Shown: positions 24,006 through 35,387, counted from the stretch's first letter. The stretch is DNA of 64,000 bases from Euphorbia lathyris (GCF_963576675.1 NC_088910.1:26848531-26912530); one strand, 5' to 3'. The notes: a model not told the origin generated them from the letters alone. Translations and numbers: made by a program.

Positions 24006-25485
24006 TGTTGAGCGATTTCCGCAAGTGCACGGTATACGCTTGTAGTAATAAAAGATATCGATCCCACAGGGAACGTTTGTCGAACAAAACTTACTTATAA
24101 TCGGTTAAATTTACTTTTAGGTTTATAATATGGAAAAAATCGTTTAAGCGGTTTTGGTTTTGAAATTGCTAGAATGAGAATTAGATTAGAGTATGAAAAC
24201 GTTAGAAAATATTCTGATTTAAGAATGAATTTGCAAGATAGGAACGTTCAGTACTTTTTAGAAAAGTAAACAGATGTATTTGTTTGCATTAAGCAAAGAA
24301 AACAACTTTAAACTTTGTATGAATTATAAAGATGAAATAAATGACGGAACCTCTAATTAATTGGCTTTGAACATGACAAAACCCTATCCGGGATAATTGC
24401 CCTTAATCAAATTAAAACTCTTTCGAGATAATAATTTGCCTAAGTGTTCAACAAAGTTTCCTTGTAAAGATTTTGAATTAAATACGTTTTAATGAAAACA
24501 CCAGCAGTCACTTTAGTGGATTGGTTACCATAAGTACTGCATAAAAATCTATCGAATATAACGGACTTTATTAGATGAAATATAAATTGATACAAGTTTA
24601 CAAAGAACATGGAGCATGGAAACATTCGACGGCTTGCAAGTGAACGGGTTGTCAATCCTTTCCTTGGGTTTCGTTAGAGTTTGTCAAGCTCCGGGGCGGA
24701 TCCTCTACTCAATCTTCTCGTTGAATCTTCGTAATAGAGACTGTGTCGGTCTACTACTAAAATGAAAACTAAACTAGAACAATGTCTAAACGCTACTAAA
24801 CTTGTTATTATTGAATAAACAATGTGTGTACAGCATATTGCTTTTTACAGAATCGAAATCTAACTTCTGAATCACTTGACTCGGAATTTCTGCATAAATT
24901 CTATACTAATCTCTTTTTTCTACATATCTTCAACTCTCCATCAACTCTTTATTTATAGATGTTGAAGAGTCTTGATTGAAGTGTCGTGTCCGTTGTGAAG
25001 GATCGTGTCTGTTGCGAAAGGACGTCTTTATCCACCTGAACGATCGCGTTTCGTTGAAAACGAAAGTGTGTAACTAGGCTTCTACAAACTCCTGCTCGTA
25101 CCGAGAATATTAAATTCTCTACCGAGAATGGGGGAGCATCAATTGGTCTTTAAACGAAGGGAAGGGGAAACTGATGAACGCGTGTCGCGACCGAGAATGT
25201 GGGGGCCGCGGTCGCGGCACGGAACGTTTTTCAGTTCTTCTGCTTTCGTTCGCGTCCTTGATTTGGCGTTATTAATTTCTGTTGTCTTCGACTCCTTTTG
25301 TAGGGTTTTTCTTCTGTTTTTGAGCTCTTTTCGTTCCTATTTGGATTTTACCAAATATTTATGTACCTTACAAGAAAGAAACATATTCGAGAGTAAAAGC
25401 TTTCTAAACAGTTATAAATAGCATAAATTCGTAGCAATATTGATGTAATTAACGATGATATTTTAGGTATATTTTGGGCTTAACA
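24006..25485 (-). mobile_element. Solo LTR of the Athila-like B/C family inside element A gag
   Basis: This is one 1480-bp LTR with TGTTGAGCG...GGGCTTAACA ends in plus view, homologous to the LTRs of B and C but more diverged. Flanking pentamers CCTGT (24001-24005) and CCTAT (25486-25490) match at four of five bases, consistent with a decayed TSD. The gag frame resumes on both sides (NKISGCELA to the right, EIWKKLE to the left). It presumably arose by LTR-LTR recombination of a full element. The leader frame seen in other family LTRs is cut to 71 codons here. Confidence 0.88.
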
Positions 25486-25659
25486 CCTATGCTAACTCAC
25501 AACCTGAAATCTTATTGTATTCTGCAGCATCTAAAGCACAGTGAAGCATATTTATAGCCGAAGCATTATTTTGTAATTTTCTGAGGTCATCCTCTATCCA
25601 CTCAGCTTCGCTCTTAACAATTTTCTCATTGTTAACAGTTTTATATGGCACATGTGGAC
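25486..25659 (-). pseudogene. Element A copia gag, middle piece between two insertions
   Basis: This short island encodes, on the minus strand, the gag stretch with VKSEAEWIEDD and INMLHCALDAAEYNKISGC, a classic copia gag block. It continues the N-terminal piece at 36947-37129 and leads into the C-terminal half at 24005. Element C and the solo LTR lie on either side only about 175 bp apart. Confidence 0.88.
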
Positions 25660-27240
25660 TGTTGAGCGATTTCCGCAAGTGCACGGTTTCACTTGTAGTA
25701 ATAAAAATATCGATCCCACAGGGATACGTTTTTTAACGAAAAACTTATTTTTGAATCTGTTAATTTCGAACTTGTTAGATTTACTATTAAATGTAAATGA
25801 AAAGTGAAAATTGGTTTAATTGAATTTAGGAAATTTGTTTAATTGAATTTGTGAACTTTGAGTATTTGAAAATGCTGGAATAAGATTTTATATTTAGAAT
25901 AAATCGATTGTTAGAAAGGTCTTCTGATTTTAAGGATGAATTTTACAAAACAGGAACATTTAGAACTTTTTAGAAAAACGAATGAATTTATTCATTTGCA
26001 TTAAGCAAAGAAAACAACTTAAACTTTGTATCAATTATGATGATGAAATAAATGACGGAACCTCTAATTAATTGGCTTTGAACGCGACAAAACCCTTTCG
26101 GGATAGTTGCCCTTACTCAAATTAAAACTCTTTCGAGATGATAATTTGCCTAAGTGTTCAACAAAGTTTCCTTGTAATGATTTTGAATTCAAGTGCGTAT
26201 TAATGAAAACACCAGCCTCACTTATATTGGATTGGTTACCATAAGTGCTGCATAACGATTTGTCGAATAGAACGGACTTTATTAGATGAAATATAAATTG
26301 ATACAAGTTTACAGAGAATAAGGAGCATCGAGTTCTTCGAGGGCGTGCAAGTGAAGGGCTTGATCGGTTCCGCTTCCTTGGGTTTCCTAAGAGGTTGTCA
26401 GGCTCAGGGGCGAACACTCTACTCAATCTTCTCGCTGTAACTTCGTAATAGGGATTCGGTCGGCCACTACCATGATGCAAACTAAAACTGGAACAATGTC
26501 TAAACGCTACTGAGTTGTAATTAAACTATAAACAATATGTGTACCTCATCTTGTTTTGTACAGAATCTAATTTCTAACTCTCGAAATGTTTTTACTTAGA
26601 ACTTCGACATAAGTTCTACGCTCTGATTCTATATCTATATTATAACATTTCACTGCTACTTTTTCTCAACATCAACTCTTTATTTATAGATGTTGAAGGG
26701 TTGTGTTTGAAGTGATGTATCCGTTGGTTAAGAGTCGTGTCCGTTGTGAAAGGACGTCTTTATCCACTTGAACGAACGCGTTTCTTGGATTTTCAGCATG
26801 TGTTAAATGCTCTTTGTAAATTTTCGGCACTTATCGAGGATGGTAATCCGCGGCCATGAATGACGTAGCATTGAGTTGAGCTTCGGACGAAGGGGAGAAA
26901 TAGTTAAACCACGCGTGTCGCGGCCGCGGGTTGAGGATCCACTGTCGCGGCCCGGTGATTTTTCTCACTTCTTAGCTTTCATTCGTGTGTTCGACTTGGC
27001 GCTTTCGATTTACGTCGTCTTTGACTCCTTTTGTAGGGTTTTTCTTCTGTTTTAGATCCTTTTTCGTTCCTATTTGGATTTTACCAAATATTTACGTACC
27101 TTGCAAGAAAGAAAGATATTCGAGAGTAAAAGTAATCTAAACAGATATAAATAACACGAATTTGTAATAAAAATGATGTAAATGTTAATGATATTTTAGG
27201 TATATTTTGGGCTTAACAAATCTCCACACTTAATCTTTTG
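25660..27240 (-). repeat. 3' LTR and adjacent polypurine tract of element C
   Basis: The LTR occupies 25660-27218. A TATA-like box (CTATAAATAAA on the minus strand) is near 26679-26689. A 138-codon minus-strand leader frame (26480-26064) is open. CGCGGCCGCGG and CACGCGTGTCGCGG blocks lie at 26845-26950. 27219-27240 reads as a purine-rich tract on the minus strand (AAGATTAAGTGTGGAGATT). Confidence 0.92.
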
Positions 27241-28624
27241 CTAGTCCCGAGCAAAATTTCACTGAATTTATTCCTTAACTAATCTCTTTATGAAAATAAA
27301 ACATATATCTTTGTGTTTACCTTTTAAATTAGTTAAGCCGAAAAGACTAACTTTGCATGGAAAATTTATACGCAAAATATCAAATTAACTTAGTATAAGT
27401 ACGATGTATCATTCGTCTTGTATTTCAATGTTTAAATTGAAGTATTCTGGACGATGTAAGCACGCATGTTATTGAGTCTTTCATCTCAAGGCATTTCAAA
27501 GCACCAAATTTCCTTTCCCAAACTTGAATTATTATATATGAGTATTAAGTTTAATTTATTTGCTTAGTTACGCCCGTGATAAGGGTGGTCTCGATCGTAA
27601 CTTTATATGCATTTTATTTGTGTTCGCTTAAGAGGTACCGACCATGCCATGGGTGGACGCAATCGTTACTTTAAACTTTAAACACGCTTAATTTTCTTAT
27701 TTAAACGTTCCTTTCATACCTCGATTGTGATAAGGGTGGTCGCAATCGTGGCCAAAAGTACGCTTTACTTATTAATTTCTTCCCTTTCATACCTCGACTG
27801 TGATAAGGTTGGTGTCAATCGTGGCCAAAAGTTAAGAATACGATTTATTGATTATAACTTGGGAAAAAGAAAATTAGCACATTCATCCTATATTGACTTA
27901 AAATTCAATATGTATTATGGTTATAGTTTCCTTAAAAACTTCAATTGGTGTTAATGTAAGACAAAATCAAAACCGAGCTAAAAATTGTTAGTTTAATTTA
28001 ATGCCTATAAACCTAATTGAAAATTTAAAATAAGATTTATTATATCATGAATTTCATGATATGAAATAGAGATTGAAAATAAAGAATTTATTACTTAAAT
28101 ACATTTATTCGAGACAATTTTTACTTAAAATCGTGTCGAAGATTTGTGAAAAATTTGAAAAATATTACCCGTATAGAAATATTTATTTCTATCGATAAGG
28201 ATAACCTAAAAATAATCATAAAAATTTTAACTTATGATTAATTTATAAATGTAAAAATGATATTTCATAAAAAATGTTAATTTTTTTCATTTGTTGCAAT
28301 ATACGTTGCATTTTGTATTGTTGAAAACAAACAAGTGTTGCATACATTCATTCATTCATTTGCATACATTCGTTCATTCATTCGTTTGTATAAAAATGAT
28401 ATATGTATATATCTCCTCCCACACTTAAATTGGACCATGTCCTCATTGGTGCAAAAATGGAGATAAAACGTTAAAGATAAAACAAACGGAAAGAAATGAA
28501 AGATATAGCAAAGAAAACATGCATCATAAAATTAAATTAAAACTGAAATTGTACGAAACATAAGAAAATAAAAATGTACGAAACTGAAATGAAAACAAGA
28601 TAAGATAAAAATAAAAGATAAAAC
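27241..28624 (-). other. Element C 3' non-coding region with tandem repeats
   Basis: 27560-27840 contains four imperfect tandem units with GTGATAAGGGTGGTC cores, matching the array in element B. 28340-28390 is a CATTCATTCATT tetranucleotide stretch. 28400-28450 has CTCCTCCCACACTTAAATTGGACCATG, conserved in B. No gene was seen; the 75-codon plus-strand frame at 27727 runs through the repeats and is not credible. Confidence 0.6.
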
Positions 28625-29830
28625 CTAAGCATGCGGCGGGGAATCCGGAGGTGTTGGTGAAGTTTCCACATTTCGGCGTCGGAAAAACGAAAGCATCCGA
28701 TGCCGAGTCGATCTATGCGCACGCCTCAAAGTATTGAGGTTGTCATTCATCACCATGTTGTTCTCCACCAAATCATCAATCCGTAAATTCATTTGTCGAT
28801 TATTGGCATTGATTTGGTTCAAAATTCTCCTTAAATCCACCGGATCATTATCTTGTGTTGCTTGGGCTTGTGGGGCATCTTCCGCTCCTTCCTCCGCTCC
28901 TTCTCCCTCGGTACCTACATTATGAGAACTAGAAGCACCTCCACCCATAGTGCCACGAAGATGAGCAATACGGGTAGCATAAGAAATAAAAACCGGAGGA
29001 GCCGCAGAAACCAACAAATGAGCCCGCTCAAGAGCCGCAATGTCCAAAACCGGAACATATCCATGGTAGGTGGACATATTAAAAGTAGCCAATTCATCCC
29101 GTGCTCCCAAAACAATAGCGGTTATGAAATTATCGAGAGGGACTTGAGTGGTATGAGCCCTCGAAGCACGATATAAATTGTCAAAAATCATTCCAATGCT
29201 ATCAACCCGTAAACCCTTGAACAAACAATCCCAAACAAACAAATCCCGGACTTGAATCTTCGAACTCTCAACACGACCAAAAAGTGAAAAACTCAAATAC
29301 TTGTGAAAGAAGAACACACAATTGTCCTTAATCAACTTGCTTGAAGTGTTTTTAGAATCAAAAGAAGTTTGGTCGGAAAGAGTTTGCCAAAAAGAGTTAT
29401 TGTCAAAATCCCGAGGCTTATCATAAAAATCACTAGTAGGGAAACCAAACATGTTACCCATAGCCTCATAATCAACGGTATAGGTGACACCATTATTCCG
29501 AAAAGAAATTTCAGTCCTCTTTTTGTTCATCGTCAAAGTAACCAAAAATTCAACCACATACTCTTGAATTTGTGGAAAACGCATAGAAGCAAAAGTTTCC
29601 CATCCCAAAGTTTCAATAAAAGCAGTAATTCGTGTAGTGAAGTTCAACTTCCTTACCGAATCAAAGTCAAGAAACTGCATATCCACGAACTTACGATTGG
29701 CGTTTGAAAAGTGCTTGAAATGTCCAACTTCTTCTTCAGAATGAATGTCGAAATAAGCCCCGCAACTAATCCTTAGGCGATTAGCCTCAGTGACAGCCGG
29801 CTTGTGTCCAACACGCTTTGCTCTAGGCAT
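28625..29830 (-). CDS. ATHILA-ORF1-like protein 2 of element C (401 residues)
   Basis: This is an intact frame starting MPRAKRVGHK with a basic N-terminus. It is homologous to the 315-residue ORF upstream: shared blocks include LGWETFASMRFP, ISFRNNGVTYTVDYEAMGNMFGFP, FFFHKYLSFSLFGR, the DLFVWDCLFKG segment and AIVLGARDE. It has an added C-terminal tail: a Gly/Ser and Glu/Ala-rich low-complexity linker (about residues 295-325), a helical heptad-like stretch (LRRILNQINANNRQMNLRIDDL) that could be coiled coil, and a basic Ser/Pro end (RHRMLSFFRRRNVE). No transmembrane helix or enzyme motif was seen. It lies 1.2 kb downstream of its paralogue in the same sense. Element B has lost this gene. I place it in the ATHILA ORF-1 family by pattern; its role is unknown. 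Confidence 0.75.
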   Translation of the reverse strand: MPRAKRVGHKPAVTEANRLRISCGAYFDIHSEEEVGHFKHFSNANRKFVDMQFLDFDSVRKLNFTTRITAFIETLGWETFASMRFPQIQEYVVEFLVTLTMNKKRTEISFRNNGVTYTVDYEAMGNMFGFPTSDFYDKPRDFDNNSFWQTLSDQTSFDSKNTSSKLIKDNCVFFFHKYLSFSLFGRVESSKIQVRDLFVWDCLFKGLRVDSIGMIFDNLYRASRAHTTQVPLDNFITAIVLGARDELATFNMSTYHGYVPVLDIAALERAHLLVSAAPPVFISYATRIAHLRGTMGGGASSSHNVGTEGEGAEEGAEDAPQAQATQDNDPVDLRRILNQINANNRQMNLRIDDLVENNMVMNDNLNTLRRAHRSTRHRMLSFFRRRNVETSPTPPDSPPHA

Positions 29831-30991
29831 GGTTATGGTGTTTAGGGTTTAGATGAAAAGATGAAAAGAGAGAAAAGCTTGAGGTTGAAGATGAAGTAGA
29901 AGTGTTGTATGTAGACTTGAATTGAAAGGGGTAAGTGATTAAAAGGGTAATGATGAAATTGGGAAGAGTAAAAGTGAAGTATTGGGAAGAGGTAAGAGTA
30001 GGGAATTGGTTAAAATTGGAGGTGGTGTAAGGTTTGTGTAAGGAATAGGTATATATATAGGGTTTGAAGAGGAAGTTTAATAGGTAGAGTAGGAATAGGA
30101 AGAGTAATGAGTATAGTTGGAATAGGAAGAGGTGTAAGTAGAGGAGGAATAGGAAGAGTAATAGGTAGAGGTTGAATAGGAAAAAGGTTGAAAATTAGGC
30201 CAAAAATCCAGACTTGGAGTTGCCTTTAACACGCGTGTCGCGGTCGTGGATGTGTATCCGCGGCCGCGGATCGCGTTTTTCAGCCAATTTTTTCTTTGAA
30301 TTGTTGTGGGAATTTGCTGAAGTTACCGAGAAATACACCATTCGCGGCCGCGGATCGCGTTTTTCAGCCAATTTTTTCTTTGAATTGTTGTGGGAATTTG
30401 CTGAAGTTACCGAGAAATACACCATTCGCGGCCGCGAATCGCGTTTGGCAGCGAATTTTTTGTCTGAATTTGGAGTAAATTTGCTGAAGTTACCGAGAAT
30501 CCATTAATTCTCGGCCGCGGATCACCTCGTGGCTACCCAAATCTGCATATTAACTCCTATTTGTGTAATTTCTTTGATAAATTCTATCCTGAACTCCTTA
30601 AAAATGTTATCTGTACTTAAAAACATAAATGTAAAACATTAAATGATAAGAAAAACCAAAGGTTTATCCTTATTAATGGAAAAATAAATGAAAAATGCTT
30701 TAATTAATGAATGTTAAATTAAGAATAGGAAAGGTTTGGAACTAAAATTAATTGAAGCATTTATGTGCATGTATTAATGTAAGTTAAATGAATCTTTATT
30801 TAAGGAATTGAAACTTAGTTATTAATCATTTAATTAGTAATGAATGGATTAAGTTTGCATTTAATAAGTGCATTAGTTTAGAATTATGGAATTAAATGTT
30901 AGTTTAACCAAATAATCAAAAACAGGAAATAATGCAAAAGAGAAAGATTTTTATTGAATAGAAACATATTTACAAACAAACGAAACAAAAG
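29831..30991 (-). other. Element C spacer between the two ATHILA-ORF1-like genes
   Basis: This non-coding spacer is purine-rich on the plus strand from 29860 to 30190 (GGAATAGGAAGAG words recur). It then contains the 84-bp CG-rich tandem array (30271-30520) and AT-rich sequence. Any promoter or splice signal for the downstream ORF would lie here, but I cannot place one. Confidence 0.55.
30271..30520 (-). repeat. 84-bp tandem repeat with GCGGCCGC palindromes (element C)
   Basis: TCGCGT recurs at 30271, 30355 and 30439, exactly 84 bp apart. The first two units are almost identical and the third is diverged. Each unit holds a GCTGAAGTTACCGAGAA segment and ends in a GCGGCCGC block. A diverged three-unit version lies in element B at 18545-18780. 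Confidence 0.9.
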
Positions 30992-31939
30992 CTATGCTAA
31001 AAATTCGTCCCTTTCAATCGGGATTTTCTTAGCCCTATAGCGTTCTATTTTCAACTGCACGAAGGCTTGACGTTCTGGTGCAGAAAGAAAATTTGGTCCT
31101 GATCGAAATACTCGTTTCACTAGACCTTCATATTCTAAAAACTCATAGTCTAGCATTGGGAAAGATTCAGCATCAGTCCAAGGAACAGAAATGCTTCCCT
31201 TGGTCCCTAGAATTATTCCATATACAATATTCCCGAATCCAACCTTCTTAGCCTTGGATCTAGATGCGGCAACAAGACCCTCCATCAGAATTTTTGAAGA
31301 ATCAACCACGTTGCCTTGAAATATATCTCCAAGTACATAAAGATCAGATTCTTGGACGACACTACTGAACGTGCGACCGAACAGGCTGTGACTCAGAAAC
31401 TTATGCAAATATAGCATAGAGTTGGAATAAAAAGACTTATTATAGGCAAGTTTAGGGTTGAAAGGCCAAATGCCGGTGAGCATTCGCCAAATATCAGTGG
31501 ACGTCATATCTCTTCCATGATGACGTTTGGTAGTATCCTTCAAGGGAAAACCAAACCAAGCATGTAATTCTGGATATCCAAAAGTGAAAGTTTTGCCATC
31601 CCGACGAAAACTGAGACGCATCCGACGCTTGTTAACAAAGCGAACCGTACAAAAGAACTCTAATATCCAGTCTCCAATTATAGGAAACTTCATATCAACA
31701 AATCTGGTCCATCCTAAACGTTCCATGTAGCGACTCATATCATCTTTAATTCCCAACTGATCGTTAAGAAAGTCATCCATGTATAGCATTCCGACAAAGA
31801 ATGTGTATCGAAGCTTCAAGAAGCGCCTTCCCTTATCATGATTGAAGATGGGAAAGTTACATCCGTAACGCTCTGATATATCAACATGCTTATTGTGTGA
31901 AGTAATAACTTTCTTAGATAAAGTGTTTGAGGAAGTCAT
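30992..31939 (-). CDS. ATHILA-ORF1-like protein 1 of element C (315 residues)
   Basis: This intact frame starts MTSSNTLSKK and is closely related to the element B protein along its whole length (shared ERYGCNFPIFNHDKGRR, VGMLYMDDFLNDQLGI, FTFGYPELHAWFGFPL, LFGRTFSSV, DLYVLGDIFQGN). It keeps a 12-residue C-terminal extension with a KKIPIERDE segment that B has lost. It also shares conserved blocks with the 401-residue protein downstream. No signal peptide, membrane helix, zinc finger or catalytic motif is evident. It matches the Athila retrotransposon ORF-1 family by pattern; function is unknown. Being open in a young insertion next to a broken gag suggests either recent decay of gag alone or selection on this ORF before insertion. 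Confidence 0.78.
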   Translation of the reverse strand: MTSSNTLSKKVITSHNKHVDISERYGCNFPIFNHDKGRRFLKLRYTFFVGMLYMDDFLNDQLGIKDDMSRYMERLGWTRFVDMKFPIIGDWILEFFCTVRFVNKRRMRLSFRRDGKTFTFGYPELHAWFGFPLKDTTKRHHGRDMTSTDIWRMLTGIWPFNPKLAYNKSFYSNSMLYLHKFLSHSLFGRTFSSVVQESDLYVLGDIFQGNVVDSSKILMEGLVAASRSKAKKVGFGNIVYGIILGTKGSISVPWTDAESFPMLDYEFLEYEGLVKRVFRSGPNFLSAPERQAFVQLKIERYRAKKIPIERDEFLA

Positions 31940-32692
31940 GGTGTTTGGAATGATTAAGGAAGAAAGGTTCTGAACTTAATTTCTGGATTGTTGAAATGGT
32001 AATAAAATCAGAGATAGTTCTAATAGAGATGAAAAGAAAGTGACAGAAAAATGAACATCTAGAACCTATTTATAAGATCCTAGGACGAAAAGAGGTGTTG
32101 TTTTTGAAATGAAAAGGCATGAAACAACCCTTTTAGAAATGAAGAAACTTAACGCTTCGTTTCTGAAGAGTTGCATCTGCTGGAAAAGGGTCAATTTTTG
32201 CATAATTTCCCCGTGTCGCGGCCGAGGATGCTGACCCGCGGTCGCGACACGCTAGTTGTCAAAACTCCAAATTTCTGATCCTCTACCGAGAATCCTCATC
32301 CTCGGTAAGTTCAGAAATTTTCCTTTCAATTTGAAATCAGAATTCTCAACTGAGAATCTGAAATCCTCTACAAGTCCAGAAATTTTCCTGGCTACTAGTT
32401 ATACCCAAATTCTCAACTGAGAATTTTAAATTCTCTATAAGTTCAGAAATTCCTTACCTCCTTAAGAATTCTATATATGTGAATTCTCAACTGAGAATTT
32501 CAAATTCTCAACTGAGAATCACTGAATTTCTTCTAATTCTCATTAAATTCCTAAAAATTAATTAAAATCATGACTTGTATACATTTTTCTATATCTAAAA
32601 TTCTAATATAAAATGATATAATCTAAAACAAAACAAAATAATAAATAAAAATAATAAATAATAAAAACTAACTATTAGAAAAATGAAATGAT
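31940..32692 (-). other. Element C spacer with AATTCTCA inverted repeats
   Basis: Non-coding. 32210-32250 has a CCGTGTCGCGG...CCGCGGTCGCGACACG block. 32280-32530 has several AATTCTCA-AC-TGAGAATT inverted repeats and ATCCTCGGTAAGTTCAGAAATT words, matching element B at about 16540-16720. No gene was seen; RT and integrase would be expected near here in a full Athila element. Confidence 0.6.
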
Positions 32693-35193
32693 TTATATGT
32701 TAGGAAATCTTGTTACGAAATTAGTTTCTATTTCGGAAATATTTTCGTAATAAATTTTGTTAAGTTCCCTACTAGCCCAATATTCTTTGTTGTACCTCAA
32801 ATGGTTTGGTAACTCTTTAAGTTCTAATTTAGGTGGAATTACGACTGAAGGCGGAACTGGTCCATCTTCTCGAATCAAAGGCTCTTGGTCCTTATCTTCT
32901 AATTCTTTACCCATTATAGGTTCTATTATTTCTTCTCTTTGAACAATGTCATTAACACATTCTTCAACTAAATCAAGCTTCATACAAGCGAAATCCTCCA
33001 TAGGATATTTCATTGCTTGATTCATATCGAACTCGATCTTATCGTCACCTATTCTTAAAACTACTTTTCCTTCCGACACATCAACTAGAGCACGTCCCGT
33101 GTTCATGAACGGTCTACCAAAGATTAGCGGACAATTAGCATCATAAGCAAAATCTAAGATAACAAAGTCAGTAGGAAAAATAAATTTGTCAACTTTCACC
33201 AAGACGTCCTCAATTATACATATGGTCTTTTAGTGGATTGATCCGCTAATTGCAAAACCATATTGGTACGCTTGATGTCTTCTTCTAAACCTAATTTTTC
33301 AAAAATAGACAATGGCATCAAGTTTATACTAGCTCCTAAATCGCAAAGACAACTTGGGAATTCCATATTTCCCAAAGTACACGGAATGGTAAAGCATCCG
33401 GGATCTTTGAGTTTAGTAGGTAATTTGCTTGATACTATCGAACTACATTCTTCAGAAAGAGAAATGGATGAAATTCCTTCCCAACTAATCTTTTTTGAAA
33501 TTAAATCTTTCAAGAATTTTCCATAGTTAGGAATTTGCGTAATTGCATCCATGAATGTTAAATTTATATGCAAATTTTTAAGTTTATCTAAAAATGATAA
33601 AAGTTGTTTATCATGGTCCTTATTTCGGACCCTGTGTGGAAAAGGTGGTTTTGGTACAAAAGGTTTTGGATTAGAGTCAATTGGCGTATCTTTTTGTTTT
33701 AATGTATCTTCTTTGGATTTTGGTAAATCATTTCCAGGTAAAGTTGAATTTCCGGGCATTTCCGGACCTAAGTAGTTTTTCCCTGAGCGAAGAGTGATAG
33801 CCTTAACATGCTCTTTCGGATTTTCTTCCGTTTGGCTGGGAAGACTTCCCTCTTTGCGGGATGGAATTGATTTAGCAAGTTGTCCAATTTGAACCTCCAA
33901 ATTATGGATGCTAGATGATTGGTTTTTGATAAGCTGATCGAATTTACTTTCGATCCGTTTAAAACCATCGTCTTGATTTCTTACATTTCCATTCATAACA
34001 TCAATAAATTTGTCGATTTTTGAAGATAAAGTGCTAATCGTATCTCTTGTTTGATTTTGATAATTATTTATCCGATATTGATTAGCATTTGCATTATTAT
34101 TATTATTACCATCTTTCCAGTTAAAGTTAGGATGATTTCTCCATCCAGGATTATAAGTATTAGAATAAGGATTAGTAGTTTGGTTTTGTCCTTAGAAAAA
34201 ATTTACCTGTTCTATCTCATTCATACCTTCGTAATCAATGTCTCTCTAGATTGGATCATTAGGATCGCATGGTGCCATAAATTTATCAATTTTGTACGAT
34301 AAGGCAGAAAATTGAGCTTGTAACATTGCTACAGGATCAAGATTCATTATACCTTTAACCGATGATGTACCTGAGGATGATGGTTTCGCTGTCGGTATAT
34401 GGCCACGCTCGGCGGGCCACATACTGCTGTTGATTGCCATTTCTTCCAAAAGTTCTCTTGCTTGGGCGGACGTCTTCTTCATAAATAACCCTCCAGCCAT
34501 AGCGTCTAATGAACCTCTAGTTGTAGGATTTAATCCATTATAGAATGTCTGCATTAAAAGTGCATCTGGCAGTTGGTGGTGTGGGCATAAACGTTGAAGT
34601 TCTTTCAAACGTTCCCAAGCTTCATAAAGAGTTTCATTATCATTTTATGTAAAAGATGTCAACTCTTTGATGACTCTTGCGGTTTTTGCTAAGGGAAAAT
34701 ATTTTTGTAAAAATGCTTGGGCTAATTGGTCCCAAGTTTCAAATGTTGCAGCAGGCATAGAAGTTAACCAAATTTTTGCCTTATCCTTCAAAGTGAAAGG
34801 AAAGAGGCGAAGTTTGATTGCTTCGGCTGTTACATCAGTAATTTTAAAAGTGTCACAAATTTCTAAGAAATTTGTCAAATGTGCATTAGGGTTTTCGTTA
34901 GGTAGTCCATAAAACGTTACGTTGTTTTGCAACATATTAAGCAAAGCAGGCTTAATTTCAAATTGATTTGCGTTTATACAGGGTCTAACTACACTATTAG
35001 TTACACCGACCATTCCTGGCCTAGCATAATCCATAAGTGTCGGTGGATCGGCCATAATCTCTGGCTGGTCTACTTTGGTTTTTAAGGGTGTTTTGTCTTT
35101 GTTTTTGTTGTTTTTCTTGATTTTCTTAAGTGTTCTTTCAATTTCTGGATCTAAAGGATCTGGTGGCGTGCCCGAATTTCGCAAACTGCGCAT
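32693..35193 (-). pseudogene. Athila-type gag and aspartic protease of element C, broken
   Basis: Coding sense runs from 35193 to 32693. The gag core (motifs FEIKPALLNML, LRLFPFTLKDKAKIWL, FLQKYFPLAKT, then LQRLCPHHQLPDALLMQTFYNGL) is a retrotransposon gag domain. An N/Q-rich linker, a helical segment, HVKAITLRSGKNY and an aspartic protease (FPSCLCDLGASINLMPLSIF, later ADQSTKRPYG-type block, then LIFGRPFMNTG) follow. No zinc knuckle was seen. Nonsense codons at 34645-34647, 34246-34248 and 34192-34194 each look like CAA/CAG to TAA/TAG, and a one-base deletion near 33215 shifts the frame within the protease. The sequence ends after the protease; nothing of RT follows. Confidence 0.87.
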
Positions 35194-35363
35194 GAACTTG
35201 AAATTGTTACACGAGCCAAACTACCTTCAAAACAAAATTGAAAACAAGTATGTTATATAACTGAAAATAAATAAAATATAAAAATTGTATAAAAATAATG
35301 TATAAACCTATATTCGAAAATAAAATACGAAAAATAAAAATTTTGTCAAAAAATTTTGGCGTA

Positions 35364-35381
35364 TCCCCGGCAACGGCGCTA
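35364..35381 (-). other. Primer binding site of element C (tRNA-Asp type)
   Basis: The minus strand reads TAGCGCCGTTGCCGGGGA, six bases inside the 5' LTR. It matches the 3' end of plant tRNA-Asp with one mismatch at the second base. Confidence 0.85.
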
Positions 35382-35387
35382 AAAACT

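Noticed and set aside
30195..30507. Frames with repeated peptide units on both strands
   Set aside because: They follow the 84-bp tandem repeat, whose length is a multiple of three; no evidence of translation.
30271..30520. CRISPR-like regular repeat array
   Set aside because: Units are directly adjacent without unique spacers, in a plant retroelement; this is a tandem repeat.
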